Part shown: positions 33,021-41,959 of the stretch, in pieces
Position numbering within the stretch: the stretch's first letter is position 1
Layout: the number at the start of each line of letters is the position of its first letter
Assembly (NCBI GenBank): GCA_944392315.1
Contig: CALXWH010000006.1
Location: forward strand, 31,197-95,196
Source of the DNA: an uncultured Alphaproteobacteria bacterium
GTDB taxonomy: Bacteria; Pseudomonadota; Alphaproteobacteria; RF32; CAG-239
DNA length: 64,000 bases
Reading direction: 5' to 3'
Translations under genes and position numbers: made by a program
Notes under the pieces: model-generated
The model's input: the letters and a program-made list of their open reading frames with translations, nothing else
The model's database searches: none
What the model was told of the DNA's origin: nothing

Positions 33021-34880
33021 CTAATTTAAAGTTTCACTCAGTTCCATCCACTTCTCTTCTGTGGCGGTAATCTCTTGCTCTAAGTTATATAACTCAATTT
33101 GCATCTTGGCGACTTCGCTGCCGGAAACTTGAGCAAACTTTTGTAATAATTCCGCTTTTTTAGCTTCCAATTTATTTAATTCTTGTTCAATTTGGCGTAG
33201 CTCCGCTTTGACTTTACGGTCTTGCTTATTGTTTATGGGATTTTTTTCTATGGAAGGTGTTGAAGGATTGGGTTGTGTTTTTATTTCTTTTTGTTCCGTT
33301 TTTTCTTCTGTCTTTCTTTGCTTATTTAATAAAAACGAGCGATAATCTTCCAAATCCCCGTCAAAGGCGGTGCAGGTATGATTATGTACCAACCAAAGAT
33401 TGTCTACGACCATTTCTAATAAATGGAAATCGTGCGAAATTAAAATAATAGCCCCGTTATATGCGTTTAATGCTTCCGCTAGGGCGGTTCTTCCCTCCAT
33501 ATCCAGATGGTTGGTCGGTTCATCAAAGATCAATAATTCCGGCTTATCTATGGAAATTCGCGCAAACAGCAATCTTGTTTTTTCACCGCCGGATAATGCT
33601 TTAATTTGTGTCACGGCTTTTTCTTGTTCTAGGCCAAAGTGCCCAAGATGTGCACGGATATTTTTTTCAGGTGTTTCCGGCTCTAGGGATTTCATATATT
33701 CGGTTGGAGTCAAATCCAGCGGCAATTCTTCGGTTTGGTTTTGATTAAAGTATCCGATTTTGAGTTTACCGCTTTTTCTCATCGTTCCTTCCATCATGGG
33801 TAGATGTGATGATAGCATTTTCACTAGTGTTGATTTACCATTACCGTTTTTCCCTAGCAAGGCTATTCTATCATCTTGATTGATGTAAAAATTTAATTTT
33901 CGTAACACTACCTTATCACCATAACCCACAACTCCATTTTCTACAGTTATCAGAGGGGATGGCATGGGTTTTATATCCGGAAATGAAAACTTACTTTCTT
34001 TATCTTGCGCGACTTCTTCTATATCTTCCATTTTTTCTAACATTTTCAGACGGCTTTGGGCCTGGCGCGCTTTGGTCGCTTTATAACGGAATCGGTCTAC
34101 ATATGACTGAAGATGCGCTTTGCGTTCGTTTTGTTTTTTTATCAGCTTATCCACCAACTCAATCTTTTGTGCATATTGGCGGGCAAAAGTATCATAATTG
34201 CCCCCGTACTGGACCAGTTTTTTGCCTTCAAAATGGATTATACCTTCACATACATTGTTTAGAAAATCCCTGTCATGGCTAATCAGCAGTACCGTTCCTT
34301 TATATTTTTGCAAATAACTTTCAAGCCACACAATCGCCTCTAAATCAAGATGGTTTGTCGGCTCATCCAAAAACAAGATATCGGAACGCTGAAACAGTGC
34401 TCCGGCCAAGTTCAAACGCATTTGCCATCCACCGGAAAAGTCTTTTACCGGCTTTTCTAAATCTTCTTGATTGAAGCCTAGCCCTACTAAAATTTCTGCG
34501 GTTCTGGCTTCTGCCGAATCGGACTCCATTATCCATAATTGTTCCATTATTTCCGGCAATTCTTCAGGTTTGGCGGTCTTTTCTTGTTCACGTAAAGCCA
34601 TCAATCGTTTATCTTTGCTTAACACATATTCCAATATCGGCTTTTGCAAATCGGCTTCTTTTATTTCTTGTTCTACAAAGGCTTTTAACTGATTTTTGCT
34701 GCATTGTACTTCGCCGCTGTTTACATCCAACTCGCCTTTTAAGACTCTAAACAAGGTGGTTTTTCCGCAGCCGTTATGGCCGACGATACCTATCTTTTGC
34801 CCGTCGGATATTTGTGCGGAAGCATCTTCCAATAAAAATTTTGAAGCTATTTGAACCGTTATTTTTTCCAGCTTTATCAT
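33021..34880 (-). CDS. ABC-F ATPase (YheS/Uup type)
   Basis: A 619-residue soluble protein with two ABC domains and no membrane part. Domain 1: Walker A 'GHNGCGKTTLF', signature 'FSGGWQMRLNLAGAL', Walker B 'ILFLDEPTNHLDLEAI', 'LISHDRDFLN'. A linker follows ('RFRYKATKARQAQSRLKMLEK'). Domain 2: 'GKNGNGKSTLVKML', 'LSGGEKTRLLFARI', 'LLIFDEPTNHLDMEG', 'LISHDFHLLE'. A C-terminal coiled coil (about residues 550-619) is Lys/Glu-rich. ABC-F proteins act on the ribosome; the arrangement fits YheS best. GT92-like and DUF1847 genes lie just upstream on the same strand. Confidence 0.92.
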   Translation of the reverse strand: MIKLEKITVQIASKFLLEDASAQISDGQKIGIVGHNGCGKTTLFRVLKGELDVNSGEVQCSKNQLKAFVEQEIKEADLQKPILEYVLSKDKRLMALREQEKTAKPEELPEIMEQLWIMESDSAEARTAEILVGLGFNQEDLEKPVKDFSGGWQMRLNLAGALFQRSDILFLDEPTNHLDLEAIVWLESYLQKYKGTVLLISHDRDFLNNVCEGIIHFEGKKLVQYGGNYDTFARQYAQKIELVDKLIKKQNERKAHLQSYVDRFRYKATKARQAQSRLKMLEKMEDIEEVAQDKESKFSFPDIKPMPSPLITVENGVVGYGDKVVLRKLNFYINQDDRIALLGKNGNGKSTLVKMLSSHLPMMEGTMRKSGKLKIGYFNQNQTEELPLDLTPTEYMKSLEPETPEKNIRAHLGHFGLEQEKAVTQIKALSGGEKTRLLFARISIDKPELLIFDEPTNHLDMEGRTALAEALNAYNGAIILISHDFHLLEMVVDNLWLVHNHTCTAFDGDLEDYRSFLLNKQRKTEEKTEQKEIKTQPNPSTPSIEKNPINNKQDRKVKAELRQIEQELNKLEAKKAELLQKFAQVSGSEVAKMQIELYNLEQEITATEEKWMELSETLN

Positions 34881-34892
34881 GTGTTTCCTTTT

Positions 34893-35930
34893 TTATTCTT
34901 TTTTGTATGACGGATATGTTTTCGCTTTGTAGCCCTGCTCTACTTCATAAAAACTCATCGGCTCTTCTATGTGCCGATTTAAGATTTGGCTTGCTTCTTC
35001 CGGGGTAAAATAAAAATCTGCAAAAGTTTCCGGTAGCTCGGCTATTTCTGGAATTTCTATATCTGCCAACGGACTTTCTGCCATTTGTTGTTTTAACCGT
35101 GGCAAAAAGCGCTGCATACTTGTATCGTTTTTTACATCATTTTCATTATGAAAGAAATAATACCTAAAATCTATTGCTGTTCCCTCCGGATGTCCGCGCT
35201 TTTTCTTATTTAAAAACTCTGCAAATGATTTTGTTACATAATGATTTACTCTTGCTTTGTCTCCGGAAATATTAAAACTCAGCATATAGCTGACCGGCTT
35301 GTGGTACTCATTAACGCTTTTGCCTCTGACCGGTATATAATGATTAGCGCCGAAAGCCTTAAAATCAATCACCGAATCCGGACGCACTATTGATTTTACC
35401 GTATGATTGAGTTTGGCGCCGTGAGATGTAAAGGCTTCCGTTACCAAGCCTTCTTGGCGCTTAAACAGACCATTATCGCCATAATTCATCCATTGTAGGC
35501 TGACCTCGGCAACATCTTCAAATTCTTGCAAAAAATCCACCATATTATCTGCTTTGAGCGGCACCAGAAATTCATCTAAATCAATAAATGCCATCCACTT
35601 GCTTTTAGCGCCATATTCTTTGACTACTTTATCATAGCAGGCTAGTTGCTGATTTTTTCCTGTCATTGGAATATAGGTTATCAGACCTTGTTGTATATAA
35701 GGCTGCAGATAGGCGTGGCTTCCGTCCGTACTATCATTGTCACATAAATAGAAGTGCTCTACTCCTTGCAATTTGTGATATTCAATCCATTCTTTTAAGT
35801 ATGGCTTTTCATTTTTCATGATGGCCGTAATACTTAAAGTATATTCTTTTGCATAGATATATCTATATCCGGTATACAGCAAAGCTCCGACTACGAAAAA
35901 TAATCCTATCCCAACTGCCAGTTTTTTCAT
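34893..35930 (-). CDS. GT92-like glycosyltransferase with N-terminal membrane anchor
   Basis: A 345-residue protein: basic start, one hydrophobic helix (residues 4-24), then a GT-A domain of the GT92 / DUF23-like group: 'SITAIMKNEKPYLKEWIEYHKLQGVEHFYLCDNDSTDGS' in pieces, 'WMAFIDLDEFLVP' (DxD: DLDEF), 'WMNYGDNG', 'KLNHTVKSIVRP', 'NHYIPVRG' and 'VNHYVTKSFAEFLNKKKRG'. These are hallmark segments of family 92, whose known members add galactose to glycans. The anchor is the second such case in the window (see 18271). It sits 12 bases upstream of the ABC-F gene and 3 bases after the DUF1847 gene. Confidence 0.8.
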   Translation of the reverse strand: MKKLAVGIGLFFVVGALLYTGYRYIYAKEYTLSITAIMKNEKPYLKEWIEYHKLQGVEHFYLCDNDSTDGSHAYLQPYIQQGLITYIPMTGKNQQLACYDKVVKEYGAKSKWMAFIDLDEFLVPLKADNMVDFLQEFEDVAEVSLQWMNYGDNGLFKRQEGLVTEAFTSHGAKLNHTVKSIVRPDSVIDFKAFGANHYIPVRGKSVNEYHKPVSYMLSFNISGDKARVNHYVTKSFAEFLNKKKRGHPEGTAIDFRYYFFHNENDVKNDTSMQRFLPRLKQQMAESPLADIEIPEIAELPETFADFYFTPEEASQILNRHIEEPMSFYEVEQGYKAKTYPSYKKE

Positions 35931-35933
35931 GCT

Positions 35934-36380
35934 TTATACAAAATTTTCCATAATGTTATGTTCGTGGCATGCGTCTTTTACCAACAATGTGGTCACAGGC
36001 GCTTCTGAATATTTTTGAAACAAAATTCCATGTCCCAGACATAAACCGAAATTGATATTAAAATCTGTCTTTTCTTTATTCAAATATTCGGCTTGAGACT
36101 TTGGATCGCAAGAGGCGCCGGAGAGTTCCGGTGATAACTCTGAGGCGTCTAATCCGGACTCTTTACAATTAACAATAACTGATTCAATTCCTTCTTTTTT
36201 TAACATTGATTTTAATTTTTCCGCAAAATCTTTCACCGAAAAACAAGAGGCAATGCCAATCTTTTTATATCCGTTCAATTTGATGAAATTAACGAGCTCT
36301 ATCATCCGCGACGGATTGCGGGATTGATTTGTTAAGCACATAAATTCTTTATCTTCTTGTGTGTAATTACCTTTTTCCAT
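35934..36380 (-). CDS. DUF1847 protein, short form
   Basis: A 148-residue protein matching DUF1847, which has metal-binding character. Seen are 'SRMIELVNFIKLNGYKKIGIASC', in pieces, 'SGASCDPKSQAEYLNKEKTDFNINFGLCLGHGILFQKYSEAPVTTLLVKDACHEHN' in pieces. Usual members are about 200 residues with a Cys-rich N-terminus that is absent here; the remaining Cys are spread (CFS, NCKE, SCD, LCLGHG, ACHEHN). Function unknown. It leads the GT92-like/ABC-F gene run. Confidence 0.75.
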   Translation of the reverse strand: MEKGNYTQEDKEFMCLTNQSRNPSRMIELVNFIKLNGYKKIGIASCFSVKDFAEKLKSMLKKEGIESVIVNCKESGLDASELSPELSGASCDPKSQAEYLNKEKTDFNINFGLCLGHGILFQKYSEAPVTTLLVKDACHEHNIMENFV

Positions 36381-36527
36381 AGTCCTTACCTTAAAATTAT
36401 ATTAACCTTGTCCGTATACTATAACAACTATTCTATAACACAAGACAAATAAGCACACTTATTCCATATTATTTCCGTTTTTAAGGATATGGACTATAAA
36501 ATGCTTTAAAGAGAAAGAGTTAAGTCT

Positions 36528-37907
36528 ATGAGTAAATATTTATCTTTTGTTCCGCTTAGTATGTACAATATTGCAGCTTTTTTGCGGTCACAACTTTTTT
36601 TATTGCCGGTTTTGTTGTTCTTTTATCAAGAAAACGGGCTGACTGTCGGTGATTTTTATCTTATTCAGGGCTTAATTGTCTTTTTTGCTTTTTTGTTTGA
36701 AATTCCGGCCGGATATCTCGGAGATATCTTTCCCAGAAAATATATTTTGATTACCGCCTATGCACTCTTTCTCGGACGGCTGTTTTTGTGGATTTTTTTC
36801 CGCGGGTTTGAAATTATTCTTATCGGTGAATTTCTTTATGCCTGCTCTAAGGCTTGTTTTGATTCGGTTTCTTCCTCTTTTATTTATGATATTCTAAAAC
36901 ACAATAAAGAAGAAGCCAAAATGGTTAAGGCTTATTCTAACTTTAATGCCGCTATGTATATCGGAACGGGAATCGCTGCCCTTCTTGGTGCCGGGCTCTA
37001 CGAAAAACTCGGCTCTCACGTGTTGTTAATTGCGGAATTCGTGATTTATTCCACCGCTATTTTATTGCTTGCACTTCTTCCTAATGCGCATCAACCTTCT
37101 CTAAACGCGGTGATTTCACTTAAAGACAGATTGAAAAGATTTTGGGTGGCGGTACGCTATATTCTTAAATCTCGCAAATATTGCTATTTAGTTTTGTTCT
37201 CCGGATTTATGGTTGGCGTATCTCACTTTTTCTTTTGGAGTTTCCAACCGCTTATGAAAAGCTCAGGCATCAACCCTTCGGTTTCTTTAACCGACTTGGC
37301 GGATTCAATTGGTTGGGATGCCCGAGTTTTCGGCGATGTTGTCTGGAATTATCTCATTAGCTTAAATTGGCTTGATTATATTAAAGTTATGGGCGTGGTT
37401 ATTTTTATCAATAACCTTATTCGCTCGTCCTTTAGCTATTTTGCAGCGTCTATGGCTAAAAGAATTTCTTTGTTTAACCTTGGTAACATCTCTTTTATCA
37501 TGGAGGTTGTCGGGTGCGCTCTTTCGTTTGTATTGATGAAAATGGGACATATCTCTCCACTTAATTGCTTGCTCTTTATTATCTTTTTATGTATTTGCAT
37601 CGGGTTGCAACTCATGTTTACCATCACGCACATCAGCCGGTTACATCGCTTAATCAATCCGAAAATTCGTTCGCTTTCATCTTCGGTTAATATGATGACG
37701 GGGCGGCTTATGACCTCAATTATGTTGATGGCGCCGAAATTTTTGTTAGAGCATGAAGGGGAAGCTACCGGACTTCGCGTGATTGATATCTTTTGGATTT
37801 ATGCCCTTATCTTTATCCCTATCGGGCTGTACTTTATCTATAAAATATTTAAGTATAACGTACATGCCGAGCACTCGCTTATGCATGTCAGCGATGAAAA
37901 GGCCTAA
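36528..37907 (+). CDS. MFS transporter
   Basis: A 459-residue carrier with 12 predicted transmembrane segments. The N-terminal half carries 'FAFLFEIPAGYLGDIFPRKYIL' in pieces, a version of the MFS loop 2-3 motif (G-x-L-x-D-x-x-x-R/K), and 'SSFIYDILKHNKEEAKMVKAYS'. A long loop between helices 7 and 8 ('LMKSSGINPSVSLTDLADSIGWDARVFGDVVWNYL' in pieces) is unusual. Substrate unknown. It is 2 bases upstream of the secreted CgeB-type gene, so a role in moving a substrate for, or product of, those enzymes is possible; that is inference. Confidence 0.82.
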   Translation: MSKYLSFVPLSMYNIAAFLRSQLFLLPVLLFFYQENGLTVGDFYLIQGLIVFFAFLFEIPAGYLGDIFPRKYILITAYALFLGRLFLWIFFRGFEIILIGEFLYACSKACFDSVSSSFIYDILKHNKEEAKMVKAYSNFNAAMYIGTGIAALLGAGLYEKLGSHVLLIAEFVIYSTAILLLALLPNAHQPSLNAVISLKDRLKRFWVAVRYILKSRKYCYLVLFSGFMVGVSHFFFWSFQPLMKSSGINPSVSLTDLADSIGWDARVFGDVVWNYLISLNWLDYIKVMGVVIFINNLIRSSFSYFAASMAKRISLFNLGNISFIMEVVGCALSFVLMKMGHISPLNCLLFIIFLCICIGLQLMFTITHISRLHRLINPKIRSLSSSVNMMTGRLMTSIMLMAPKFLLEHEGEATGLRVIDIFWIYALIFIPIGLYFIYKIFKYNVHAEHSLMHVSDEKA

Positions 37908-37909
37908 GT

Positions 37910-39913
37910 ATGTCTGTATCTAGTCGGTTCACGATTTTTATGTTCTCTTTATGGTTTGCCGCTACGGCAAATGCCGCCGATATCGGACTTAAAATTTCTG
38001 CCGGTCAGAATTGGTTTTCTTGGGGAGATTATATTTTAGGCCAAGATTTAAAAAGCGGATTTGAAACTATCGGGTATTCTGTTGAACCGGCCTATATGGA
38101 AAATTTTTATAGTGAAGATGCTTCAAATATCCCGATTGATGTGTATATGCACGGCTTTATCCCTTTTAACCCGCCTGTTCATCCTGAAAAAATCAACGTA
38201 ATGTATCTCTACTATCCGCTTGAAACGGCTCAGATGCAAAAATATCATAATCTTAAAAATATTTCTGAATCGGATTGGATGTCTTTGCAGACGGAGCTTT
38301 GGGATTTTCAACTTATTGCCGTTGCTTCCCCTACTTATCAAAAAGAAATTGAGAAACTTGGGATTAAAACTATCTTTGTTCCGCAATTTACTAATCCGCG
38401 CAAATTCTTTTATGAATACGACAAGGAGGCTTCCTATGATATTTTATTTGTCGGGAGGCCCGGATATGAGCGCATTAGTGCCAAATGGGCAATAGAATCC
38501 GGTTTTGACGTTGCGCTGTTTGGGGAAGGCTGGGAAACTCAAGCCCCAAAAGAAATGGTTAAAGGGACGTATATTGATAATTCGGAACTCCATAAATATT
38601 ATGCATCGGCCAAAATCGTCTTAAATGATACACGAGCCGATATGAAAAAAGCCGGTTTTATCAGCAATCGGGTTTTTGACGTGACGGCTAGCGGCGGCTT
38701 TCTTATTTCTGACTATATGCCTGAAATTGAGCAATTCTATGGCGATAGCATCCCGATGTTTAAATCTAAAGAAGAATTAAAGCAACTTATTGATTATTAT
38801 CTGGCTCACCCTGAAGAGCGCGCTAAAAAAGCTAAAAAAGCTCAGCAAATTACGTTAAGTCTTTTTACCTCAGATTTGGCCGCGCAAAAAATTATTGACG
38901 CCGTCCAAACACTTCAGCCTCAGAAGCAAAACACTAATCAGCTTGACTATTCCAAACTTGTTATCAAAAGTCCATGGCCTGCCGAGGCTCGCAATATCGG
39001 TGAATATTGGTTGGAATTAGATTTGGAAGACGGGCTGAAAAAAAGCGGGTTTGACACCAGAACGTATTATTTCAATCGGCAATTTTATCCGGATGATTTT
39101 TATCATCAGGCCGGAAATCTCCTTTATATGCAATTTAAGTATAACCGTGCAGAATTTGAGGATGAAAATAAAAACCGAATTATGTACCTTTATTTTCCGA
39201 CAGAAATCCCTAGCACGGCAAAATTTAAAAACACCCCTGACACATTTCAATTTAACACCGATGCTTCTCTTAATGATGAATTGCAGTATTTTGATTTAAT
39301 CGCCACCCCTGCCGCGGCGCTTATTCCTGAACTCCAAAAACAAGGGCATCGCGCCGTTTTTGTGCCACAATTTACTAATCCTGATAAATTTAAATATGAA
39401 TATGATGAAAGTGTTAAGTCTGAATTACTTTTTGTCGGGTCTCCTTGGTATGAGCGAGTTAGTGTTACGTATGCGCTTGAAAACGGCTACGATATCTCGG
39501 TTTATGGTCTTAAATGGGAAGGAAAAATCCCTGCCCAATACATCAAAGGCGGGTATATTGACAATAATAATCTCAATCGTTATTACTCCTCGGCTAAAAT
39601 CGTTTTAAGTGATCATCCGGATGATTTGGCAGAAATGGGACTGGTTATTAACCGGTTATATGATGCTTCTGCTGTCGGCGCTTTTGTTATTTCTGAATAT
39701 AGTCCCTATATTGAGCAAATTTTTGGAGATGCTATTCCGATGTATAAAAATAAAGAGGAATTTAAACAACTCGTTGATTATTATTTGGAACATCCGGAAG
39801 AACGCTTAAAAAAAGCAAAACAAGCTCAAAATATTACTTTGCAGCGCTTTACAAATATGGCGGTAGGGCGGCAACTGAAACAACTTTTTGAAAATATCGG
39901 GAGAAATAAATAA
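37910..39913 (+). CDS. Secreted protein with two CgeB-type glycosyltransferase domains
   Basis: A 667-residue protein with a Sec signal peptide (residues 1-22, cut at ANA-AD) and two homologous halves (about 24-345 and 346-665). Each half has a GT-B-like layout ending in the glycosyl transferase 1_2 (CgeB, Pfam PF13524) region: 'VPQFTNPxKFxYEYD', 'LFVGxPxYERxS', 'YIDNxxLxxYYxSAKIVLxD', 'NRVFDVTASGGFLISDY' and 'NRLYDASAVGAFVISEY', 'FGDAIPMYKNKEEFKQLVDYY' (in part) and 'HPEER'. Such domains are normally cytoplasmic and use NDP-sugars, which are absent from the periplasm. It lies between an MFS gene and the anchored third copy, all coupled. It may be an exported transferase with another donor, or a lectin-like protein that lost activity. 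Confidence 0.8.
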   Translation: MSVSSRFTIFMFSLWFAATANAADIGLKISAGQNWFSWGDYILGQDLKSGFETIGYSVEPAYMENFYSEDASNIPIDVYMHGFIPFNPPVHPEKINVMYLYYPLETAQMQKYHNLKNISESDWMSLQTELWDFQLIAVASPTYQKEIEKLGIKTIFVPQFTNPRKFFYEYDKEASYDILFVGRPGYERISAKWAIESGFDVALFGEGWETQAPKEMVKGTYIDNSELHKYYASAKIVLNDTRADMKKAGFISNRVFDVTASGGFLISDYMPEIEQFYGDSIPMFKSKEELKQLIDYYLAHPEERAKKAKKAQQITLSLFTSDLAAQKIIDAVQTLQPQKQNTNQLDYSKLVIKSPWPAEARNIGEYWLELDLEDGLKKSGFDTRTYYFNRQFYPDDFYHQAGNLLYMQFKYNRAEFEDENKNRIMYLYFPTEIPSTAKFKNTPDTFQFNTDASLNDELQYFDLIATPAAALIPELQKQGHRAVFVPQFTNPDKFKYEYDESVKSELLFVGSPWYERVSVTYALENGYDISVYGLKWEGKIPAQYIKGGYIDNNNLNRYYSSAKIVLSDHPDDLAEMGLVINRLYDASAVGAFVISEYSPYIEQIFGDAIPMYKNKEEFKQLVDYYLEHPEERLKKAKQAQNITLQRFTNMAVGRQLKQLFENIGRNK

Positions 39914-40905
39914 TGAAAAAATATCTTTTACTTTATTTGGCCGTACTTTTGGGTGGCGCGTTATTGCTCTCGTATTCCAAGGTTTTAGAAAAAGTCACAG
40001 CCCCTGTTGTTGACACCAAAATATCAGATAAAACGCCGCAATCTGACAAGCAAATTTATATCAATGTGCAAGCCTCCCAAATGGCACAACTTTATCGTCA
40101 GGCGGTCAAATTGCAAAAAGCCTTTCAGGAAATCGGGAAAGAGGTTACTTTGTCAGATATGCAAAAAATGCAAAGCGGTAATTTTAATCTCTATATCGCG
40201 GAAAGTTTGGATAACTTGCCTAAGGTTTTAGATACCAATGCTATTAATATCTTATGGATTCCGGTGGTGCGTCAGGATGATGATGTGGCTTTATTAAGAG
40301 CTTTTGATGTGATTGTGGTTAAAAGTATGGCCTCTTTTAATCATCTCAAGGCAATTAACGTGCGGACGGCCTTTATCCCCGATGCTTTTAATATTAAATC
40401 TTTGTCACAGCGCCAACCCAACGGAAAAGCTATGTTTTATGGGGACAATGTCGGATTTTCTTTGTCACTGTATTTGGCAGGACGAAAAGAACATAGTTTG
40501 GATGTTTATGGAAAGGGATTTGAAGCACTTTGGCCTAAAGATGAAATTAAAGGCACCTCTCCTTCTTTAGATGATTTTGCACAATATTCCGCAGTGCTGA
40601 CAGATCAAAGTGATGAAGATTTGAGAGATGAAATTATCAATGCTAAAATTATTGAGATTATTGAAAACGGCGGCGTACCGTTGCTCCGTTTTAACAGTGC
40701 TGTTTATAAGATTTTTGAAGAGGGTTTGCCGCTCTATCATGATGAGCAGGAATTTATACAACTCTTAACAAGATTAGAGCAAGACCCTACTTTTGTTTTG
40801 CAAATCAGGCAAAACCTCATGATGATTGCGCAACGGTGGAACTCTGTTTCGCAAGCGCAAAAATTTGCGGAAATATTTGACATTATGCAGAAAAAAAGAA
40901 GGTAA
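39913..40905 (+). CDS. Membrane-anchored, degenerate CgeB-type protein
   Basis: A 330-residue protein with an N-terminal membrane helix (residues 4-20) and a fold that seems a diverged copy of the CgeB-type domain next door: 'LWIPVVRQDDDVALLRAFDVIVV' in pieces, 'AMFYGDNVGFSLSLYLAGRK', 'LDVYGKGFEALWPKDEIKG', then 'NAKIIEIIENGGVPLLRF', 'YKIFEEGLPLYHDEQEF'. The conserved NRVFD/E segment has become 'NAKIIEI', so catalysis is doubtful. Its ATG overlaps the upstream stop (TAATG). With its partner it gives three related domains outside the cytoplasmic membrane. Confidence 0.7.
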   Translation: MKKYLLLYLAVLLGGALLLSYSKVLEKVTAPVVDTKISDKTPQSDKQIYINVQASQMAQLYRQAVKLQKAFQEIGKEVTLSDMQKMQSGNFNLYIAESLDNLPKVLDTNAINILWIPVVRQDDDVALLRAFDVIVVKSMASFNHLKAINVRTAFIPDAFNIKSLSQRQPNGKAMFYGDNVGFSLSLYLAGRKEHSLDVYGKGFEALWPKDEIKGTSPSLDDFAQYSAVLTDQSDEDLRDEIINAKIIEIIENGGVPLLRFNSAVYKIFEEGLPLYHDEQEFIQLLTRLEQDPTFVLQIRQNLMMIAQRWNSVSQAQKFAEIFDIMQKKRR

Positions 40906-40926
40906 TTTCTAACTCTTCTACAAATT

Positions 40927-40958
40927 AAAAGGCTGACATTTCTGCCAGCCTTTTTTTT
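40927..40958. terminator. Bidirectional terminator
   Basis: AAAAGGCTG / CAGCCTTTT with a 10-base loop and a long T run, between convergent genes. Confidence 0.92.
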
Positions 40959-40963
40959 ATTTT

Positions 40964-41944
40964 TTAATTATGATAAGATAAATGTCCGTTTTCTAGCTTT
41001 GCGTGCCCACCCAACGGTATGGTCAGCAAGGGGGCAGAGTGTCCAAAGTCTACATTGGCCAAAATCGGCAAATTCTTTAATTCCGCTTTGGTGTTTAAGA
41101 TAAACTCCAGTCCTTCTCTTGTTACTTTTGAACCTTTTTGGAAACGACCGATTACAATTCCTTTTACATTTACAAAGTCATCTTGATAAATCAGAGCTTG
41201 TAAATTACGTTCAAAATCCGCCAAAGAACTTCCTTCCGTATCTTCTATAAACAATATGGTGTCCTTTTCAAATTTCGGGCGGAAAGAGGTGCCGAGAAGG
41301 AGATTATATGTACCGAGGTTTCCCCCAATGATTGTTCCTTCGGCTGTACCTTCGTGAATATTCCAATAACCTTCGTTTGCTTCAAACTCGCGTTTCTCTT
41401 GGTCTAAAAACCATAAATCATCGCTCCAGATTTGGGAGGGCTCAACGTCATCTTTGCCATCTTCTACCAACATTTTGATAAAGTGTGCAAAGGTGTAGTC
41501 GCAGCCCTTTTTCATCCCTAACGAACTAAAATGCGGACCATAATATGTTATCAAGCCGGTTTTTGCCAAGATGGCATTTTCTAAAGCCGTAATATCGGAA
41601 AACCCGCAAAATACTTTTGGATTTTGACGAATTAAATCATAATTCAAATACTTTAGCAGTTGGTTTGAATTAGCGCCGCCGATTATCGTCATTATTCCTT
41701 TTACGCTTTTATCGGCAAACGCTGTATGGATGTCCGATACTCTTTTTTCTATTGAGCTTGAACCCATATAGTCCCAGTTTTCATCAATCGCATTGGGGGC
41801 AAAAACAACTTCCAACCCTAGGCTTTCCAAACGCTGTTTGGCTATTTCTCTCACATCTTTGCCGATGATTTTGACACCTCTTGCCGGTGCGATTACCATA
41901 ATCTTATCACCTTTTTGCAATCTGTTTGGTATTATCTTTTCCAT
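40964..41944 (-). CDS. S66 family peptidase (LD-carboxypeptidase / MccF-like)
   Basis: A 326-residue serine peptidase of family S66. Seen are the N-terminal 'LQKGDKIMVIAPARG', 'IMTIIGGANSNQLLKYLNYDLI' in pieces, the nucleophile elbow 'VFCGFSDITALENAI' (Ser in GFSD), 'GPHFSSLG', 'GTIIGGNLGTYNLLLGT', the catalytic Glu region 'LFIEDTEGS' and the His region 'NVDFGHSAPLLTIPLGG'. S66 enzymes either trim the LD-bond of recycled muropeptides or cleave peptide-nucleotide antibiotics (MccF); the sequence does not decide. It is 15 bases downstream of rnj. Confidence 0.88.
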   Translation of the reverse strand: MEKIIPNRLQKGDKIMVIAPARGVKIIGKDVREIAKQRLESLGLEVVFAPNAIDENWDYMGSSSIEKRVSDIHTAFADKSVKGIMTIIGGANSNQLLKYLNYDLIRQNPKVFCGFSDITALENAILAKTGLITYYGPHFSSLGMKKGCDYTFAHFIKMLVEDGKDDVEPSQIWSDDLWFLDQEKREFEANEGYWNIHEGTAEGTIIGGNLGTYNLLLGTSFRPKFEKDTILFIEDTEGSSLADFERNLQALIYQDDFVNVKGIVIGRFQKGSKVTREGLEFILNTKAELKNLPILANVDFGHSAPLLTIPLGGHAKLENGHLSYHN

Positions 41945-41959
41945 TTTTCTCCCTTTCTT

